Assembly (NCBI RefSeq): GCF_001885735.1
Contig: NZ_JXKG01000004.1
Span: 1-64,000, forward strand
Length of the DNA: 64,000 nucleotides
Source of the DNA: Enterococcus canintestini
GTDB taxonomy: Bacteria; Bacillota; Bacilli; Lactobacillales; Enterococcaceae
Direction: 5' to 3'
Positions 19,938-30,184 of the stretch are shown in pieces (the stretch's first letter is position 1; each line of letters begins with the position of its first letter). The translations under genes were made by a program, and so were the position numbers. The notes below the pieces were generated by a model. That model saw nothing but the letters and a program-made list of their open reading frames with translations. It ran no database searches and was not told the origin of the DNA.

Positions 19938-20336
19938 ATGGTCATGACAGATCCAATCGCAGATTTTCTAACACGCATTCGTAATGCTAACATGGTTAAG
20001 CACGAATCTTTAGAAGTGCCTGCATCAAAAATCAAGCGTGACATCGCTGAAATCTTGAAAAAAGAAGGTTTCGTGCGTGATGTTGAATATATCGAAGATG
20101 ACAAACAAGGCGTGATCCGTGTCTTCCTGAAATACGGCAAAAACGGTGAACGTGTTATCACTAACTTGAAACGTATCTCTAAACCAGGTTTACGTGCTTA
20201 CGTTAAAGCTGACGAAGTACCAAAAGTATTAAATGGTTTAGGTATCGCCATTATCTCGACTTCTGACGGTGTAATCACTGATAAAGAAGCGCGTCAAAAA
20301 AATGTCGGCGGCGAAGTTGTCGCATACGTATGGTAA
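19938..20336 (+). CDS. rpsH: Ribosomal protein S8
   Basis: S8 (uS8) binds the central domain of 16S rRNA. It is 132 aa, [18 protein letters not shown], and ends with [26 protein letters not shown], the usual C terminus. In E. coli it represses the spc operon; its target here is not known. Confidence 0.98.
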   Translation: MVMTDPIADFLTRIRNANMVKHESLEVPASKIKRDIAEILKKEGFVRDVEYIEDDKQGVIRVFLKYGKNGERVITNLKRISKPGLRAYVKADEVPKVLNGLGIAIISTSDGVITDKEARQKNVGGEVVAYVW

Positions 20337-20365
20337 TATAATCTTTTACAAGGAGGTGTCTTTAA

Positions 20366-20902
20366 GTGAGTCGTATCGGTAATAAAATCGTTGAATTGCC
20401 TGCTGGCGTAGAAGTCAAGCAAGATGGCAACAACATTACAGTCAAAGGTCCTAAAGGTGAACTTACACGTACTTTTTCTTCTGATATTACTATGAATATC
20501 GAAGGAAACGTGGTAACTTTCACTCGTCCAAATGACACAAAAGAAATGAAAACAATCCACGGAACAACTCGTGCCAACTTTAACAACATGGTCGTTGGTG
20601 TTTCTGAAGGTTTCCAAAAAGCTCTTGAACTTATCGGGGTTGGTTACCGTGCCCAATTACAAGGCAAAAAATTAGTCTTAAACGTTGGCTACTCTCACCC
20701 AGTTGAGATCGAAGCGCCAGCGGGTATTGAAATTGAAGTTCCTGCAAACACTCAAGTGATTGTTAAAGGAATCAACAAAGAAGTAGTTGGCGAATTAGCT
20801 GCGAACATCCGTGGCGTACGTCCACCAGAACCTTACAAAGGCAAAGGTATCCGCTATGTTGGTGAATATGTCCGCCGTAAAGAAGGTAAAACTGGTAAAT
20901 AA
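20366..20902 (+). CDS. rplF: Ribosomal protein L6
   Basis: L6 (uL6) has two repeated domains and contacts the sarcin-ricin loop. It is 178 aa, [17 protein letters not shown], with [18 protein letters not shown] (about 151-168). GTG start behind AAGGAGGTG. An unusually long gap of 102 nt containing a folded RNA element separates it from rplR. Confidence 0.98.
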   Translation: MSRIGNKIVELPAGVEVKQDGNNITVKGPKGELTRTFSSDITMNIEGNVVTFTRPNDTKEMKTIHGTTRANFNNMVVGVSEGFQKALELIGVGYRAQLQGKKLVLNVGYSHPVEIEAPAGIEIEVPANTQVIVKGINKEVVGELAANIRGVRPPEPYKGKGIRYVGEYVRRKEGKTGK

Positions 20903-20910
20903 TAAAGGAT

Positions 20911-20969
20911 ATAGCCGAAGCCCGTATGCAAATTACGGCTTCACATCTTCCTTTTTAGAAGAGGGCTAT
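20911..20969 (+). ncRNA. Three-way-junction RNA element between rplF and rplR
   Basis: Three helices close on each other. The closing stem is ATAGCC (20911-20916) with GGCTAT (20964-20969). Helix A is GAAGC plus CGTA (20917-20926, one bulged C) with TACG plus GCTTC (20934-20942). Helix B is TCTTC (20946-20950) with GAAGA (20958-20962). The junction linkers are 0, 3 and 1 nt. No T run follows, so it is not a terminator. A further small GGC/GCC hairpin is possible just downstream. The next gene encodes L18, a 5S-rRNA-binding protein, so this may be a protein-binding regulatory site. The fold was done by eye. Confidence 0.6.
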
Positions 20970-21004
20970 TTACTTTTCGCGGCTTAGGCCAGCAAATAGA
21001 AGAG

Positions 21005-21370
21005 GTGACAATTGTGATTACAAAACCAGACAAAAACAAGACACGTCAAAAGCGTCATCGCCGTGTCCGTAACAAAATCTCTGGTACTGCTGAGTGCCCA
21101 CGTTTGAACGTGTTCCGTTCTAACAAAAACATCTACGCGCAAGTTATTGATGACGTAGCGGGTGTAACGCTAGCAAGTGCCTCTGCCTTGGATAAAGAAA
21201 TTTCAGGTGGAACTAAAACAGAACAAGCGCAAGCCGTTGGTAAATTAGTTGCTGAACGTGCTGCTGCAAAAGGTATTAAAGAAGTAGTCTTTGACCGTGG
21301 TGGTTACCTTTACCATGGCCGTGTGCAAGCTTTAGCTGAAGCTGCTCGCGAAAATGGACTAGAATTTTAG
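21005..21370 (+). CDS. rplR: Ribosomal protein L18
   Basis: L18 (uL18) binds 5S rRNA and anchors it in the central protuberance. It is 121 aa. The family normally begins with a basic segment followed by [18 protein letters not shown] (about 34-51), and [26 protein letters not shown] ends it. I use the GTG at AGAGGTGACAATT, which starts the usual MITKPDKNK-like N terminus (the first residues are MTIVITKP if an upstream start is taken; the ATTGTG start 9 nt later would give MITKPDK). The start is therefore uncertain by three codons. Confidence 0.93.
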   Translation: MTIVITKPDKNKTRQKRHRRVRNKISGTAECPRLNVFRSNKNIYAQVIDDVAGVTLASASALDKEISGGTKTEQAQAVGKLVAERAAAKGIKEVVFDRGGYLYHGRVQALAEAARENGLEF

Positions 21371-21390
21371 GAAAAGGAGGAACACCATTC

Positions 21391-21891
21391 ATGACTTACA
21401 TCGATCCAAATCATTTGGAATTAGAAGACCGCGTTGTTGCGATCAACCGTGTAACAAAAGTTGTTAAAGGCGGACGCCGTTTGCGTTTTGCAGCTTTAGT
21501 TGTAGTTGGCGATAAAAACGGACACGTAGGTTTTGGTACAGGTAAAGCCCAAGAAGTACCAGAAGCTATCCGTAAAGCGATCGAAAGTGCTAAGAAAAAC
21601 TTGATTGAAGTACCTATGGTGGGAACAACTATCCCTCATGAAGTTATCGGCGTCTTTGGCGGTGGCCGCATTTTAATGAAGCCAGCTGTTGAAGGTTCTG
21701 GGGTTGCTGCAGGTGGACCTGTCCGTGCCGTCTTAGAATTAGCAGGCGTTTCAGATATTACTTCTAAATCATTAGGTTCAAACACACCAATCAACGTTGT
21801 TCGCGCAACTGTTGAAGGTTTATCTCAATTAAAACGTGCTGAAGAAGTTGCTGCATTACGTGGCAAATCAGTTGAAGAAATTATCGGATAA
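21391..21891 (+). CDS. rpsE: Ribosomal protein S5
   Basis: S5 (uS5) contributes to the mRNA entry channel and to decoding fidelity. It is 166 aa with [22 protein letters not shown] (about 20-41), the region where spectinomycin-resistance changes are known, and it looks normal. GAAAAGGAGG precedes the ATG. Confidence 0.98.
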   Translation: MTYIDPNHLELEDRVVAINRVTKVVKGGRRLRFAALVVVGDKNGHVGFGTGKAQEVPEAIRKAIESAKKNLIEVPMVGTTIPHEVIGVFGGGRILMKPAVEGSGVAAGGPVRAVLELAGVSDITSKSLGSNTPINVVRATVEGLSQLKRAEEVAALRGKSVEEIIG

Positions 21892-21905
21892 GGAGGACAA
21901 CAATA

Positions 21906-22085
21906 ATGGCTGAATTAAAAATTACTTTAAAACGCAGTGTTATCGGACGTCCTCAAAACCAACGTGATACTGTTAAAGCGTTGGGTCTTGGTAAAGTGAA
22001 TACAACTGTAGTAAAACCTGCTAATGATGCAATCAAAGGCATGGTTAATACTATTTCTCACTTAGTGGACGTTGAAGAAATTTAA
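21906..22085 (+). CDS. rpmD: Ribosomal protein L30
   Basis: L30 (uL30) is a small 50S protein. The 59-aa product begins [20 protein letters not shown] and continues [16 protein letters not shown], a textbook L30 sequence. It follows rpsE by 14 nt behind AAGGAGG. Confidence 0.97.
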   Translation: MAELKITLKRSVIGRPQNQRDTVKALGLGKVNTTVVKPANDAIKGMVNTISHLVDVEEI

Positions 22086-22123
22086 GAAAACTTAGTTTAA
22101 CTTGTTAAGGAGGTGCCAACCCT

Positions 22124-22564
22124 ATGAAACTTCATGAATTACAACCTGCAGAAGGATCACGCCAAGTACGCAATCGCGTCGGTCGCGGTACTTCATCTGG
22201 TAACGGTAAAACAGCTGGTCGCGGACAAAAAGGTCAAAAAGCGCGTTCAGGTGGCGGTGTACGTTTAGGTTTTGAAGGTGGTCAAACACCATTATTCCGT
22301 CGTTTACCAAAACGTGGTTTTACTAACGTTAACCGTAAAGAATACGCAGTAATCAATTTAGATGTCTTAAATCGCTTTGAAGACGGTACTGAAGTAACAC
22401 CTGTTACTCTAGTAGAAGCTGGAATCGTGAAAAACGAAAAAGCTGGAATCAAAGTTTTAGGAAACGGTGAATTGACTAAGAAATTAACTGTGAAAGCAGC
22501 TAAATTCTCAAAAACAGCCGAAGAAGCTATCACAGCTAACGGTGGGTCAATTGAGGTGATCTAA
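22124..22564 (+). CDS. rplO: Ribosomal protein L15
   Basis: L15 (uL15) is a late-assembling 50S protein. It is 146 aa, [13 protein letters not shown], with the glycine/arginine-rich extension [21 protein letters not shown] (about 18-38). Its stop overlaps the secY ATG by one base, indicating coupled translation. Confidence 0.98.
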   Translation: MKLHELQPAEGSRQVRNRVGRGTSSGNGKTAGRGQKGQKARSGGGVRLGFEGGQTPLFRRLPKRGFTNVNRKEYAVINLDVLNRFEDGTEVTPVTLVEAGIVKNEKAGIKVLGNGELTKKLTVKAAKFSKTAEEAITANGGSIEVI

Positions 22565-23859
22565 TGTTTAAACTGTTGAAAGACTCTTTTAAAGTTAAAG
22601 ATATTAGATCAAAGATCTTCTTTACCGTTTTTGCTTTATTCGTCTTTCGTCTAGGAGCTCATATCACCGTTCCTGGTGTTGATGCTAGTCGCCTACAAAG
22701 TATCGCTGAACTACCATTTTTAAACATGTTAAACATGGTAAGTGGTAGTGCGATGCAAAACTTTTCGGTCTTTTCAATGGGTGTGTCACCTTATATTACT
22801 GCTTCAATTGTTATTCAATTGTTGCAAATGGATATCGTGCCTAAGTTCGTTGAATGGTCCAAACAAGGGGAAGTAGGCCGACGTAAATTAAATCAAGCGA
22901 CTCGTATTTTGACATTGGTATTAGCCTTTGTTCAATCTGTCGGGATTACTGCTGGATTTAATTCTTGGACTCAGCTTGGCTTTGTGGATAACCCAGATGT
23001 GATGACTTTTGTCGTGATTGGTTTAATCTTAACCGCAGGTACAATGTTTGTAACGTGGTTAGGGGAACAAATCACGGAAAAAGGCGTCGGCAATGGGGTT
23101 TCTATGATCATCTTTGCTGGTATTATCTCGCGTTTACCTGATGCGATTAAACAATTAGTGGAAGATTATTTCATTAATATCGAATCAAGTGAAATTTGGA
23201 AATCGGCACTGTTTATGGTGGCATTGGTAATAGCTGTTTTAGTTATTATCACGTTGGTCACTTTTGTCCAACAAGCCGAACGTAAAATTCCGATCCAATA
23301 TACAAAACGCGTAGCTGGCGCACCAACAAGCAGTTATTTACCGCTTAAAGTGAACGCTGCCGGCGTTATTCCAGTTATTTTCGCCAGTTCTTTCATTGCT
23401 ACCCCGAACGCTATTTTACAAGCTTTAAGTGGCTCGTATCGTGGTGAAGGTTGGTATGATGTAATGATGCAAATCTTTAACTATAACACGGTGCCTGGTG
23501 CAACGATTTATACGTTATTGATTGTAGCATTCACGTTCTTTTACGCTTTCGTGCAAGTTAACCCTGAGAAATTAGCGGAAAACTTACAAAAGCAAGGAAG
23601 TTATATTCCATCGGTCCGACCTGGTAAAGGTACTGAAGATTATGTCTCTCGCTTATTGATGCGTTTAAGCGCAGTTGGGGCTGTGTTCTTAGGTTTAGTT
23701 GCGTTATTACCAATTATTGCGCAAATGGTCTGGAACTTGCCACAATCAATTGGTTTGGGTGGGACAAGTCTATTGATCGTAATCGGTGTTGCCTTAGAAA
23801 CTGCTAAACAGTTAGAAGGGTTAATGCTGAAACGGAAATATACTGGTTTTATCAATTAG
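22564..23859 (+). CDS. secY: Protein translocase channel subunit SecY
   Basis: SecY is the pore of the Sec translocon, with ten membrane helices in 431 aa. The N terminus FKVKDIRSKIFFTVFALFVFRLGAHITVPGVD, the plug region after it, GVSPYITASIVIQLLQMD, and the cytoplasmic loop with QQAERKIPIQYTKR are all characteristic. It is embedded in the ribosomal operon between rplO and adk, as in most Firmicutes. Confidence 0.98.
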   Translation: MFKLLKDSFKVKDIRSKIFFTVFALFVFRLGAHITVPGVDASRLQSIAELPFLNMLNMVSGSAMQNFSVFSMGVSPYITASIVIQLLQMDIVPKFVEWSKQGEVGRRKLNQATRILTLVLAFVQSVGITAGFNSWTQLGFVDNPDVMTFVVIGLILTAGTMFVTWLGEQITEKGVGNGVSMIIFAGIISRLPDAIKQLVEDYFINIESSEIWKSALFMVALVIAVLVIITLVTFVQQAERKIPIQYTKRVAGAPTSSYLPLKVNAAGVIPVIFASSFIATPNAILQALSGSYRGEGWYDVMMQIFNYNTVPGATIYTLLIVAFTFFYAFVQVNPEKLAENLQKQGSYIPSVRPGKGTEDYVSRLLMRLSAVGAVFLGLVALLPIIAQMVWNLPQSIGLGGTSLLIVIGVALETAKQLEGLMLKRKYTGFIN

Positions 23860-23865
23860 AGTGAA

Positions 23866-24569
<704 letters not shown>

Positions 24570-24608
24570 CACGCGCAAACAGCTACCGACTTGCAAAGAA
24601 ACTTTCTC

Positions 24609-24637
24609 TTGCTAAGTGTGATATATTATGATAGAAT
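24609..24637 (+). promoter_or_regulatory. Internal promoter for infA and the alpha operon genes
   Basis: TTGCTA (24609-24614), 17 nt, TAGAAT (24632-24637), with TG one base upstream of the -10 box (extended -10). It lies in the 182-nt adk-infA gap and would allow infA-rpmJ-rpsM-rpsK-rpoA-rplQ to be made independently. Confidence 0.82.
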
Positions 24638-24643
24638 ATGTCA

Positions 24644-24751
24644 GTCCGCCTTTAGCGTTAATTAAAGGCAAGTTTTGAGAATCTCAGGTGGGAACGCCAG
24701 TTTCCGCCATTTTATCGTGTAAAGCGAAACAAGTACAAGGAGGTACTGTGC
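24644..24751 (+). promoter_or_regulatory. Structured leader of infA
   Basis: Two hairpins are visible: GCCTTTA (24648-24654) with TAAAGGC (24663-24669), perfect; and GGTGGGAA (24687-24694) with TTTCCGCC (24701-24708), 8 bp with two G-U pairs around CGCCAG. Neither has a T run. The AAGGAGG site lies outside both. Confidence 0.5.
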
Positions 24752-24970
24752 GTGGCAAAAGAAGATGTTATCGAAATCGAAGGTACAGTCGTCGAAACTT
24801 TGCCGAATGCAATGTTTAAAGTGGAATTGGAAAACGGACACCAAGTGCTCGCTACGGTATCAGGTAAGATCCGTATGCACTACATCCGTATCCTGCCCGG
24901 TGATAAAGTGACGGTAGAATTATCGCCTTATGATTTATCACGCGGTCGGATCACATACCGTTTTAAATAA
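24752..24970 (+). CDS. infA: Translation initiation factor IF-1
   Basis: IF-1 is an OB-fold protein that blocks the A site during initiation. It is 72 aa, [20 protein letters not shown], with [16 protein letters not shown] (about 38-53), the usual family sequence. GTG start behind AAGGAGG. Confidence 0.97.
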   Translation: MAKEDVIEIEGTVVETLPNAMFKVELENGHQVLATVSGKIRMHYIRILPGDKVTVELSPYDLSRGRITYRFK

Positions 24971-25002
24971 TTGTACTCCGTAAACTTCAAGGAGGTATTA
25001 TC

Positions 25003-25119
25003 ATGAAAGTAAGACCATCAGTAAAACCAATGTGTGAACATTGTAAAGTAATTCGTCGTAAAGGACGCGTTATGGTGATTTGCCCAGCAAATCCAAAACA
25101 TAAACAACGTCAAGGATAA
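25003..25119 (+). CDS. rpmJ: Ribosomal protein L36, zinc-binding type
   Basis: L36 (bL36) is the smallest 50S protein. The 38-aa product [17 protein letters not shown] carries CEHC and a later CPANPKH zinc ligand set (C11, C14, C27, H32), so it is the zinc-containing form. It has a GGAGG site and stands between infA and rpsM. Confidence 0.96.
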   Translation: MKVRPSVKPMCEHCKVIRRKGRVMVICPANPKHKQRQG

Positions 25120-25137
25120 TCGGAGGTGTAACAAAAT

Positions 25138-25503
25138 ATGGCACGTATTGCAGGAGTAGATATTCCTCGTGATAAACGCGTAGTAGTTTCTTTAACTTAC
25201 ATCTATGGTATCGGAAACACTACTGCGAAAAAAGTGTTAGCTGAAGCTGGCGTATCTGAAGATGTTCGTGTTCGTGATTTAACGAATGAACAAACAGATG
25301 CTATTCGTGCAGCAGTTGATACATTAAAAGTTGAAGGTGATCTTCGTCGTGAAGTCAACTTAAACATCAAACGTTTGATGGAAATCGGTTCATACCGTGG
25401 TATCCGTCATCGTCGTGGTTTGCCAGTTCGTGGTCAAAACACTAAAAACAATGCCCGCACTCGTAAAGGACCTTCTAAAACAGTTGCAGGTAAGAAAAAA
25501 TAA
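25138..25503 (+). CDS. rpsM: Ribosomal protein S13
   Basis: S13 (uS13) in the 30S head contacts the P-site tRNA and 50S bridges. It is 121 aa, [22 protein letters not shown], with [17 protein letters not shown] (about 83-99) and a basic C-terminal tail reaching the P site. Confidence 0.98.
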   Translation: MARIAGVDIPRDKRVVVSLTYIYGIGNTTAKKVLAEAGVSEDVRVRDLTNEQTDAIRAAVDTLKVEGDLRREVNLNIKRLMEIGSYRGIRHRRGLPVRGQNTKNNARTRKGPSKTVAGKKK

Positions 25504-25530
25504 TAATCTAGTGAAGGAGGTTAAAACTTC

Positions 25531-25920
25531 ATGGTAGCAAAAAAAGTGAATCGTAAACGCCGTGTCAAAAAGAATATTGAAACCGGTATTGCACATATCC
25601 ATTCAACATTCAACAATACAATCGTAATGATCACAGATACTCATGGTAACGCGTTAGCATGGTCATCTGCTGGTGCTTTAGGTTTTAAAGGTAGCAAAAA
25701 ATCAACACCTTTTGCCGCTCAAATGGCAGCTGAAACTGCTTCAAAAGCAGCAATGGAACATGGATTAAGAACAGTTGATGTAACTGTTAAAGGCCCTGGT
25801 TCTGGACGTGAAGCAGCAATTCGTTCATTACAAGCAGCAGGTCTAGAAGTGACTGCAATCCGTGACGTGACTCCAGTTCCTCATAATGGATGCCGCCCTC
25901 CAAAACGCCGTCGTGTTTAA
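25531..25920 (+). CDS. rpsK: Ribosomal protein S11
   Basis: S11 (uS11) lies in the platform near the E site. It is 129 aa with [18 protein letters not shown] (about 19-36) and the conserved end [19 protein letters not shown]. It has a GAAGGAGG site. Confidence 0.98.
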   Translation: MVAKKVNRKRRVKKNIETGIAHIHSTFNNTIVMITDTHGNALAWSSAGALGFKGSKKSTPFAAQMAAETASKAAMEHGLRTVDVTVKGPGSGREAAIRSLQAAGLEVTAIRDVTPVPHNGCRPPKRRRV

Positions 25921-26002
25921 TGAGTGCTGCTCAATTTGAGTTTCTACATTTTTACGTCATTGAACAAGACACTTTTCGTTTTGAAAGGGGTAAAAGATAA
26001 GA

Positions 26003-26941
26003 ATGATTGAATTCGAAAAACCAAGAGTTGCAAAAATTGATGAAGAAAAAGATTATGGCAAGTTCATCGTTGAGCCTCTAGAACGAGGTTATGGGACTAC
26101 TTTAGGCAATTCCCTACGTCGTATTTTATTATCTTCATTGCCTGGGGCAGCGATCACAAGTATTCAAATCGATGGCGTCTTACACGAATTCTCCACCGTT
26201 AAAGGTGTGCGCGAAGATGTCGCACAAATCATTTTGAATATCAAAGGTCTTGCTCTTAAAATGTACACGCAAGAAGAAAAAACCCTTGAAATCGACATTA
26301 CCGGTCCAGCGACTGTTACTGCTGGTGACATTATCGTTGACAGTGATGTAGAAATTTTAAACAAAGATATGTATATTTGTAGCGTTTCTGAAGGGGCAAC
26401 TTTTCATGCCCGCTTGACTGTTCGACCTGGTCGTGGTTACGTGCAAGCTGATGAAAACAAACGGGAAGATATGCCAATTGGCGTTATTCCAGTTGATTCA
26501 ATTTACACACCAGTGAATCGTGTTAACTACCAAGTAGAAAACACACGGGTTGGCCGTCGTGACGATTTTGATAAATTGACGATGGAAATTTGGACTGATG
26601 GTTCTATCATGCCGATGGAAGCAATGAGTTTAGCTGCGAAAATCATGACTGAACATTTGGATATTTTTGTGAATCTAACTGATGAAGCAAAAAATGCTGA
26701 AATCATGATTGAAAAAGAAGAAACACAAAAAGAAAAAATGTTAGAAATGACAATCGAAGAATTAGACTTATCTGTTCGTTCATATAACTGTCTGAAACGT
26801 GCTGGAATTAATACAGTACAAGAATTAACAAATAAATCTGAACCAGAAATGATCAAAGTACGTAATTTAGGCCGTAAATCACTTGAAGAAGTGAAAGCCA
26901 AATTACACGATCTTGGTTTAGGATTACGTAAAGACGACTAA
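26003..26941 (+). CDS. rpoA: RNA polymerase alpha subunit
   Basis: The alpha subunit forms the assembly dimer of RNA polymerase and contacts activators and UP elements. It is 312 aa: an N-terminal domain (about 1-230) with [19 protein letters not shown] and a C-terminal domain (about 247-312) with [20 protein letters not shown] weak AAAGGGG site precedes the ATG. Confidence 0.98.
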   Translation: MIEFEKPRVAKIDEEKDYGKFIVEPLERGYGTTLGNSLRRILLSSLPGAAITSIQIDGVLHEFSTVKGVREDVAQIILNIKGLALKMYTQEEKTLEIDITGPATVTAGDIIVDSDVEILNKDMYICSVSEGATFHARLTVRPGRGYVQADENKREDMPIGVIPVDSIYTPVNRVNYQVENTRVGRRDDFDKLTMEIWTDGSIMPMEAMSLAAKIMTEHLDIFVNLTDEAKNAEIMIEKEETQKEKMLEMTIEELDLSVRSYNCLKRAGINTVQELTNKSEPEMIKVRNLGRKSLEEVKAKLHDLGLGLRKDD

Positions 26942-26973
26942 TAGTCGCAGAATCAAAAAGGAGGGAATTCCAC

Positions 26974-27354
26974 GTGAGTTACCGCAAATTAGGACGCACA
27001 TCTAGCCAACGTAAAGCGATGTTGCGTGATTTAACAACTGATTTATTGATCAACGAACGTATCGTAACGACTGAAGCTCGTGCTAAAGAAGTTCGTTCAA
27101 CTGCTGAAAAAATGATCACTTTAGGTAAACGTGGCGATTTGCATGCCCGTCGTCAAGCTGCTGCCTTCGTACGTAACGAAGTAGCAAGTGTACGGGAAGA
27201 AAACGACGAAATCGTGATTGAATCAGCTTTACAAAAGCTATTTAGCGATATCGCACCTCGTTATGCAGAACGCCAAGGTGGCTACACTCGCATCTTGAAG
27301 ACAGAACCAAGACGCGGCGATGCAGCACCAATGGTTATCCTAGAACTTGTTTAA
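26974..27354 (+). CDS. rplQ: Ribosomal protein L17
   Basis: L17 (bL17) lies at the tunnel exit rim. It is 126 aa, [24 protein letters not shown], and ends with [17 protein letters not shown] start behind AAGGAGGG. It is the last gene of the superoperon and is followed by a terminator. Confidence 0.98.
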   Translation: MSYRKLGRTSSQRKAMLRDLTTDLLINERIVTTEARAKEVRSTAEKMITLGKRGDLHARRQAAAFVRNEVASVREENDEIVIESALQKLFSDIAPRYAERQGGYTRILKTEPRRGDAAPMVILELV

Positions 27355-27434
27355 TATCACACTTTTCATCACTTTATCGATGTCCTTTAGAGTGTTATGA
27401 TGTTGGAAGTAAATTCCGAGTCTAGCTCAGCGCC

Positions 27435-27486
27435 GCCCCTTAGTTTTACTAAGGGGCAGGCACTCATCATAAAGTGCTTTTTTTTT
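27435..27486 (+). terminator. Terminator of the ribosomal superoperon
   Basis: A perfect 10-bp hairpin GCCCCTTAGT/ACTAAGGGGC (27435-27457) is followed by GCACT/AGTGC (27460-27477) and nine T. An upstream CACTTTAT (27370-27377) could pair with ATAAAGTG (27469-27476) in place of the last hairpin, so two mutually exclusive forms exist. Confidence 0.82.
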
Positions 27487-27517
27487 ACCCAAAATTTACT
27501 GTCAAGACATTAAAACC

Positions 27518-27653
27518 GAATGCCTCCTAAATAATTTTTAAAAAATTTAGTAATGGAAAAGATTGTTTAGGAGACATTCAGTCATAACCATTTGTATTTG
27601 CCCTTATTTTCTGCTAAATTTAGTAAGAAAAGCGGTCTAAACCAGCTTTTTTT
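27518..27653. other. Inverted repeat and second terminator-like hairpin before ecfA1
   Basis: GAATGCCTCCTAAA (27518-27531) and TTTAGGAGACATTC (27566-27579) are inverted with a single mismatch. Farther on AAGCGGT pairs with ACC-A-GCTT (27630-27648) and runs into seven T to 27653. No gene lies between. It could be an attenuator of the ecf operon or mark a short untranslated transcript. A weak promoter for ecfA1 (TTACTA, 17 nt, TATAAA at 27675-27680) follows. Confidence 0.5.
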
Positions 27654-27707
27654 ACTAGTAAGAGTTTATTTTTGTATAAAGACTACGAATGAAAGACAGG
27701 AGTCGTC

Positions 27708-28547
27708 ATGGAAGATATTATTGAACTTGTTGATATAAAATTCAGCTACGATCCAGAAGCTGAACGTAATGCGTTAGATGGTGTTTCCTTTCAGATAAAA
27801 AAAGGCGAGTGGGTGGCAATCGTCGGTCACAACGGTTCTGGTAAATCAACGTTAGCCAAAACGATTAACGGCTTATTATTACCACAAGCTGGAACAGTCA
27901 AGGTTGGCGGGAATTTATTAAACGAAGAAAATGTCTGGGACATCCGTAAGATGGTGGGCATGGTCTTTCAAAATCCTGATAATCAGTTCGTTGGTTCGAC
28001 TGTTGAAGATGACGTCGCTTTTGGACTAGAAAATCAAGGTATTCCCCGTGAGGAGATGTTAGTTCGCGTGGAAGACGCGTTAGAACAAGTCCGCATGAGC
28101 GCTTTTAAACAAAGAGAACCCGCGCGTTTATCCGGTGGTCAAAAACAACGGGTAGCTATCGCAGGGGTGGTGGCGTTACGGCCAGATATTATTATTTTGG
28201 ATGAAGCGACGAGTATGTTAGATCCAGAAGGTCGTGAAGAAGTTATTGCCACAATCAAAAAAATTAAAGATCAAAATAATTTGACGGTATTATCGATTAC
28301 CCACGATATTGATGAAGCAGCGAATGCCAATCGCATTTTAGTGATGCAAGAAGGAAAATTAGTAAAAGAAGGTACTCCGGCAGAAATTTTTTCAGCTGGT
28401 GAAAAGTTAATTGAATTAGGCTTGGATTTACCTTTTCCAGAAAAATTAAAAGCAGCGTTAAAAGAACGAGGCGTAGCAGTACCTGAAGAATACTTGACTG
28501 AAGAAGGGATGGTGGAGTGGTTATGGATATCCGTTTTGAACAAGTAG
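27708..28547 (+). CDS. ecfA1: ECF transporter ATP-binding subunit A1
   Basis: One of the two ATPases of the shared energy-coupling factor, which drives vitamin and metal uptake through interchangeable S components. It is 279 aa, with Walker [10 protein letters not shown] (about 38-46), signature LSGGQKQR and Walker [16 protein letters not shown]. It has an AGGAGTCGTC site and overlaps ecfA2 by 25 nt. Confidence 0.96.
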   Translation: MEDIIELVDIKFSYDPEAERNALDGVSFQIKKGEWVAIVGHNGSGKSTLAKTINGLLLPQAGTVKVGGNLLNEENVWDIRKMVGMVFQNPDNQFVGSTVEDDVAFGLENQGIPREEMLVRVEDALEQVRMSAFKQREPARLSGGQKQRVAIAGVVALRPDIIILDEATSMLDPEGREEVIATIKKIKDQNNLTVLSITHDIDEAANANRILVMQEGKLVKEGTPAEIFSAGEKLIELGLDLPFPEKLKAALKERGVAVPEEYLTEEGMVEWLWISVLNK

Positions 28548-29380
28548 GATTTACCTATCAACCGGGCACGCCTTTTGAACAAAGAGCATTATATGATATT
28601 GACCTTGAAATTCCGGCTGGTTCATATACGGCCATTGTTGGACATACAGGTAGTGGCAAGTCCACATTACTCCAACATTTAAATGCACTACTAAAACCCA
28701 CTAGTGGCATAGTAACCATTGGTGAACGCAAAATTGACGCAACGACAGACAATAAGAATTTAAAACCGATTCGCAAAAAAGTCGGCATTGTCTTTCAGTT
28801 TCCTGAAGCGCAGTTATTTGAAGAAACAGTAGCAAAAGATATCGCCTTTGGTCCCAAGAATTTTGGTGTCACAGAAGAAGCAGCCCAAGCTTTAGCAGAA
28901 GAATATCTTAACCTAGTCGGCTTAGATGCCTCTTATATGGAGCGTTCACCTTTTGACTTATCCGGTGGACAAATGCGACGGGTAGCTATCGCAGGCGTTT
29001 TAGCGATGGAACCTGAAGTTTTAGTTTTAGATGAACCGACAGCAGGCCTTGATCCAAAAGGCCGTAAAGATATGATGGATATGTTTTTACGTTTGCATCA
29101 GGAAAAAAACATTGCGATTGTCTTAGTTACGCATTTAATGGATGATGTGGCGAACTTTGCTGATTATGTTTACGTCTTAGAAAAAGGCGCATTAGTAAAA
29201 TCAGGCCGTCCAGTAGACGTCTTTCAAGATGTCAAATGGGTGCAGGAAAAACAAATTGGTGTACCGATGGCAACCGAATTTGCTTTGCGACTGCAAGAAA
29301 AAGGTTTGCATTTTGATCGTTTACCGATTACTGCCGAAGAATTAGCGGATATGCTTTTAGCTGGAGGTGGCGGCAAATGA
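28523..29380 (+). CDS. ecfA2: ECF transporter ATP-binding subunit A2
   Basis: The second ATPase of the ECF module, 285 aa from ATG behind GGAGTGGTT (a GTG two codons upstream is possible). Walker A is GHTGSGKST, the signature LSGGQMRR, and Walker [15 protein letters not shown]. The LSGGQMRR variant distinguishes A2 from A1. It overlaps both neighbours, which points to coupled synthesis. Confidence 0.95.
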   Translation: MDIRFEQVGFTYQPGTPFEQRALYDIDLEIPAGSYTAIVGHTGSGKSTLLQHLNALLKPTSGIVTIGERKIDATTDNKNLKPIRKKVGIVFQFPEAQLFEETVAKDIAFGPKNFGVTEEAAQALAEEYLNLVGLDASYMERSPFDLSGGQMRRVAIAGVLAMEPEVLVLDEPTAGLDPKGRKDMMDMFLRLHQEKNIAIVLVTHLMDDVANFADYVYVLEKGALVKSGRPVDVFQDVKWVQEKQIGVPMATEFALRLQEKGLHFDRLPITAEELADMLLAGGGGK

Positions 29381-30174
29381 TGAACAAACTAATTTTTGGA
29401 CGTTATATTCCAGGGGATTCTCTCATTCACCGTTTGGATCCGCGGGCGAAATTAATTGCCAGTTTTTATTTTATCGCTGTAATCTTTTTTGCGAATAATT
29501 GGCAAAGCTATGCCTTTTTGGCACTGTTTACTTTAGGTTGCATCTTACTTTCCAAAGTAAAAATTTCCTTTTTTATTCGTGGTGTTAAACCGTTAATTTG
29601 GTTGATTTTATTTACTGTCTTGCTACAAGTATTGTTTACCACTGGTGGTAATGTGATGTGGCATTGGTGGGTCTTTACCGTGACAGATTATGGTTTAATG
29701 AATGGGGCTTTTATTTTCTGCCGCTTTATTTTAATCATCTTTATGTCGACTCTTTTGACACTTACTACAGCGCCTTTAGAGCTATCTGATGCGATTGAAT
29801 ATATTTTACGACCTTTAAACGTCGTGCATTTTCCGGTGCATGAAGTAAGTTTGATGTTATCTATTGCCTTGCGATTTGTGCCAACATTAATGGATGAAAC
29901 AGAAAAGATTATGAACGCCCAACGTGCTCGTGGTGTTGATTTTGGTGAAGGTAGTTTAGTTCAAAAAATGAAAGCTATCATTCCGCTATTAATTCCATTA
30001 TTTGTTTCGAGTTTTAATCGAGCTGAAGATTTAGCTACTGCGATGGAAGCCAGAGGATATACCGGCGGTGAAGGGCGGACGAAATATCGTAAATTAGATT
30101 GGCACTGGCGCGACACGATGGTAATTGTAGTCTTTGCAATCGTGACAGTCTTATTGATTTTAATTCGGAATTGA
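29377..30174 (+). CDS. ecfT: ECF transporter transmembrane subunit T
   Basis: EcfT is the membrane scaffold that links the ATPases to S components. It is 265 aa with about five helices. The coupling helices carry the Ala-Arg-Gly signatures RARGVDFG (about 187-194) and ARGYTGG (about 223-229). It overlaps ecfA2 by 4 nt (ATGA). Confidence 0.95.
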   Translation: MMNKLIFGRYIPGDSLIHRLDPRAKLIASFYFIAVIFFANNWQSYAFLALFTLGCILLSKVKISFFIRGVKPLIWLILFTVLLQVLFTTGGNVMWHWWVFTVTDYGLMNGAFIFCRFILIIFMSTLLTLTTAPLELSDAIEYILRPLNVVHFPVHEVSLMLSIALRFVPTLMDETEKIMNAQRARGVDFGEGSLVQKMKAIIPLLIPLFVSSFNRAEDLATAMEARGYTGGEGRTKYRKLDWHWRDTMVIVVFAIVTVLLILIRN

Positions 30175-30184
30175 GGAAATAAAA

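Noticed and set aside
20911-20969. Intrinsic terminator within the spc part of the operon
   Set aside because: The fold is a branched junction and is followed by TTTACTTTTCGCGG, not a T run next to the stem. A terminator would also cut off rplR to rplQ.
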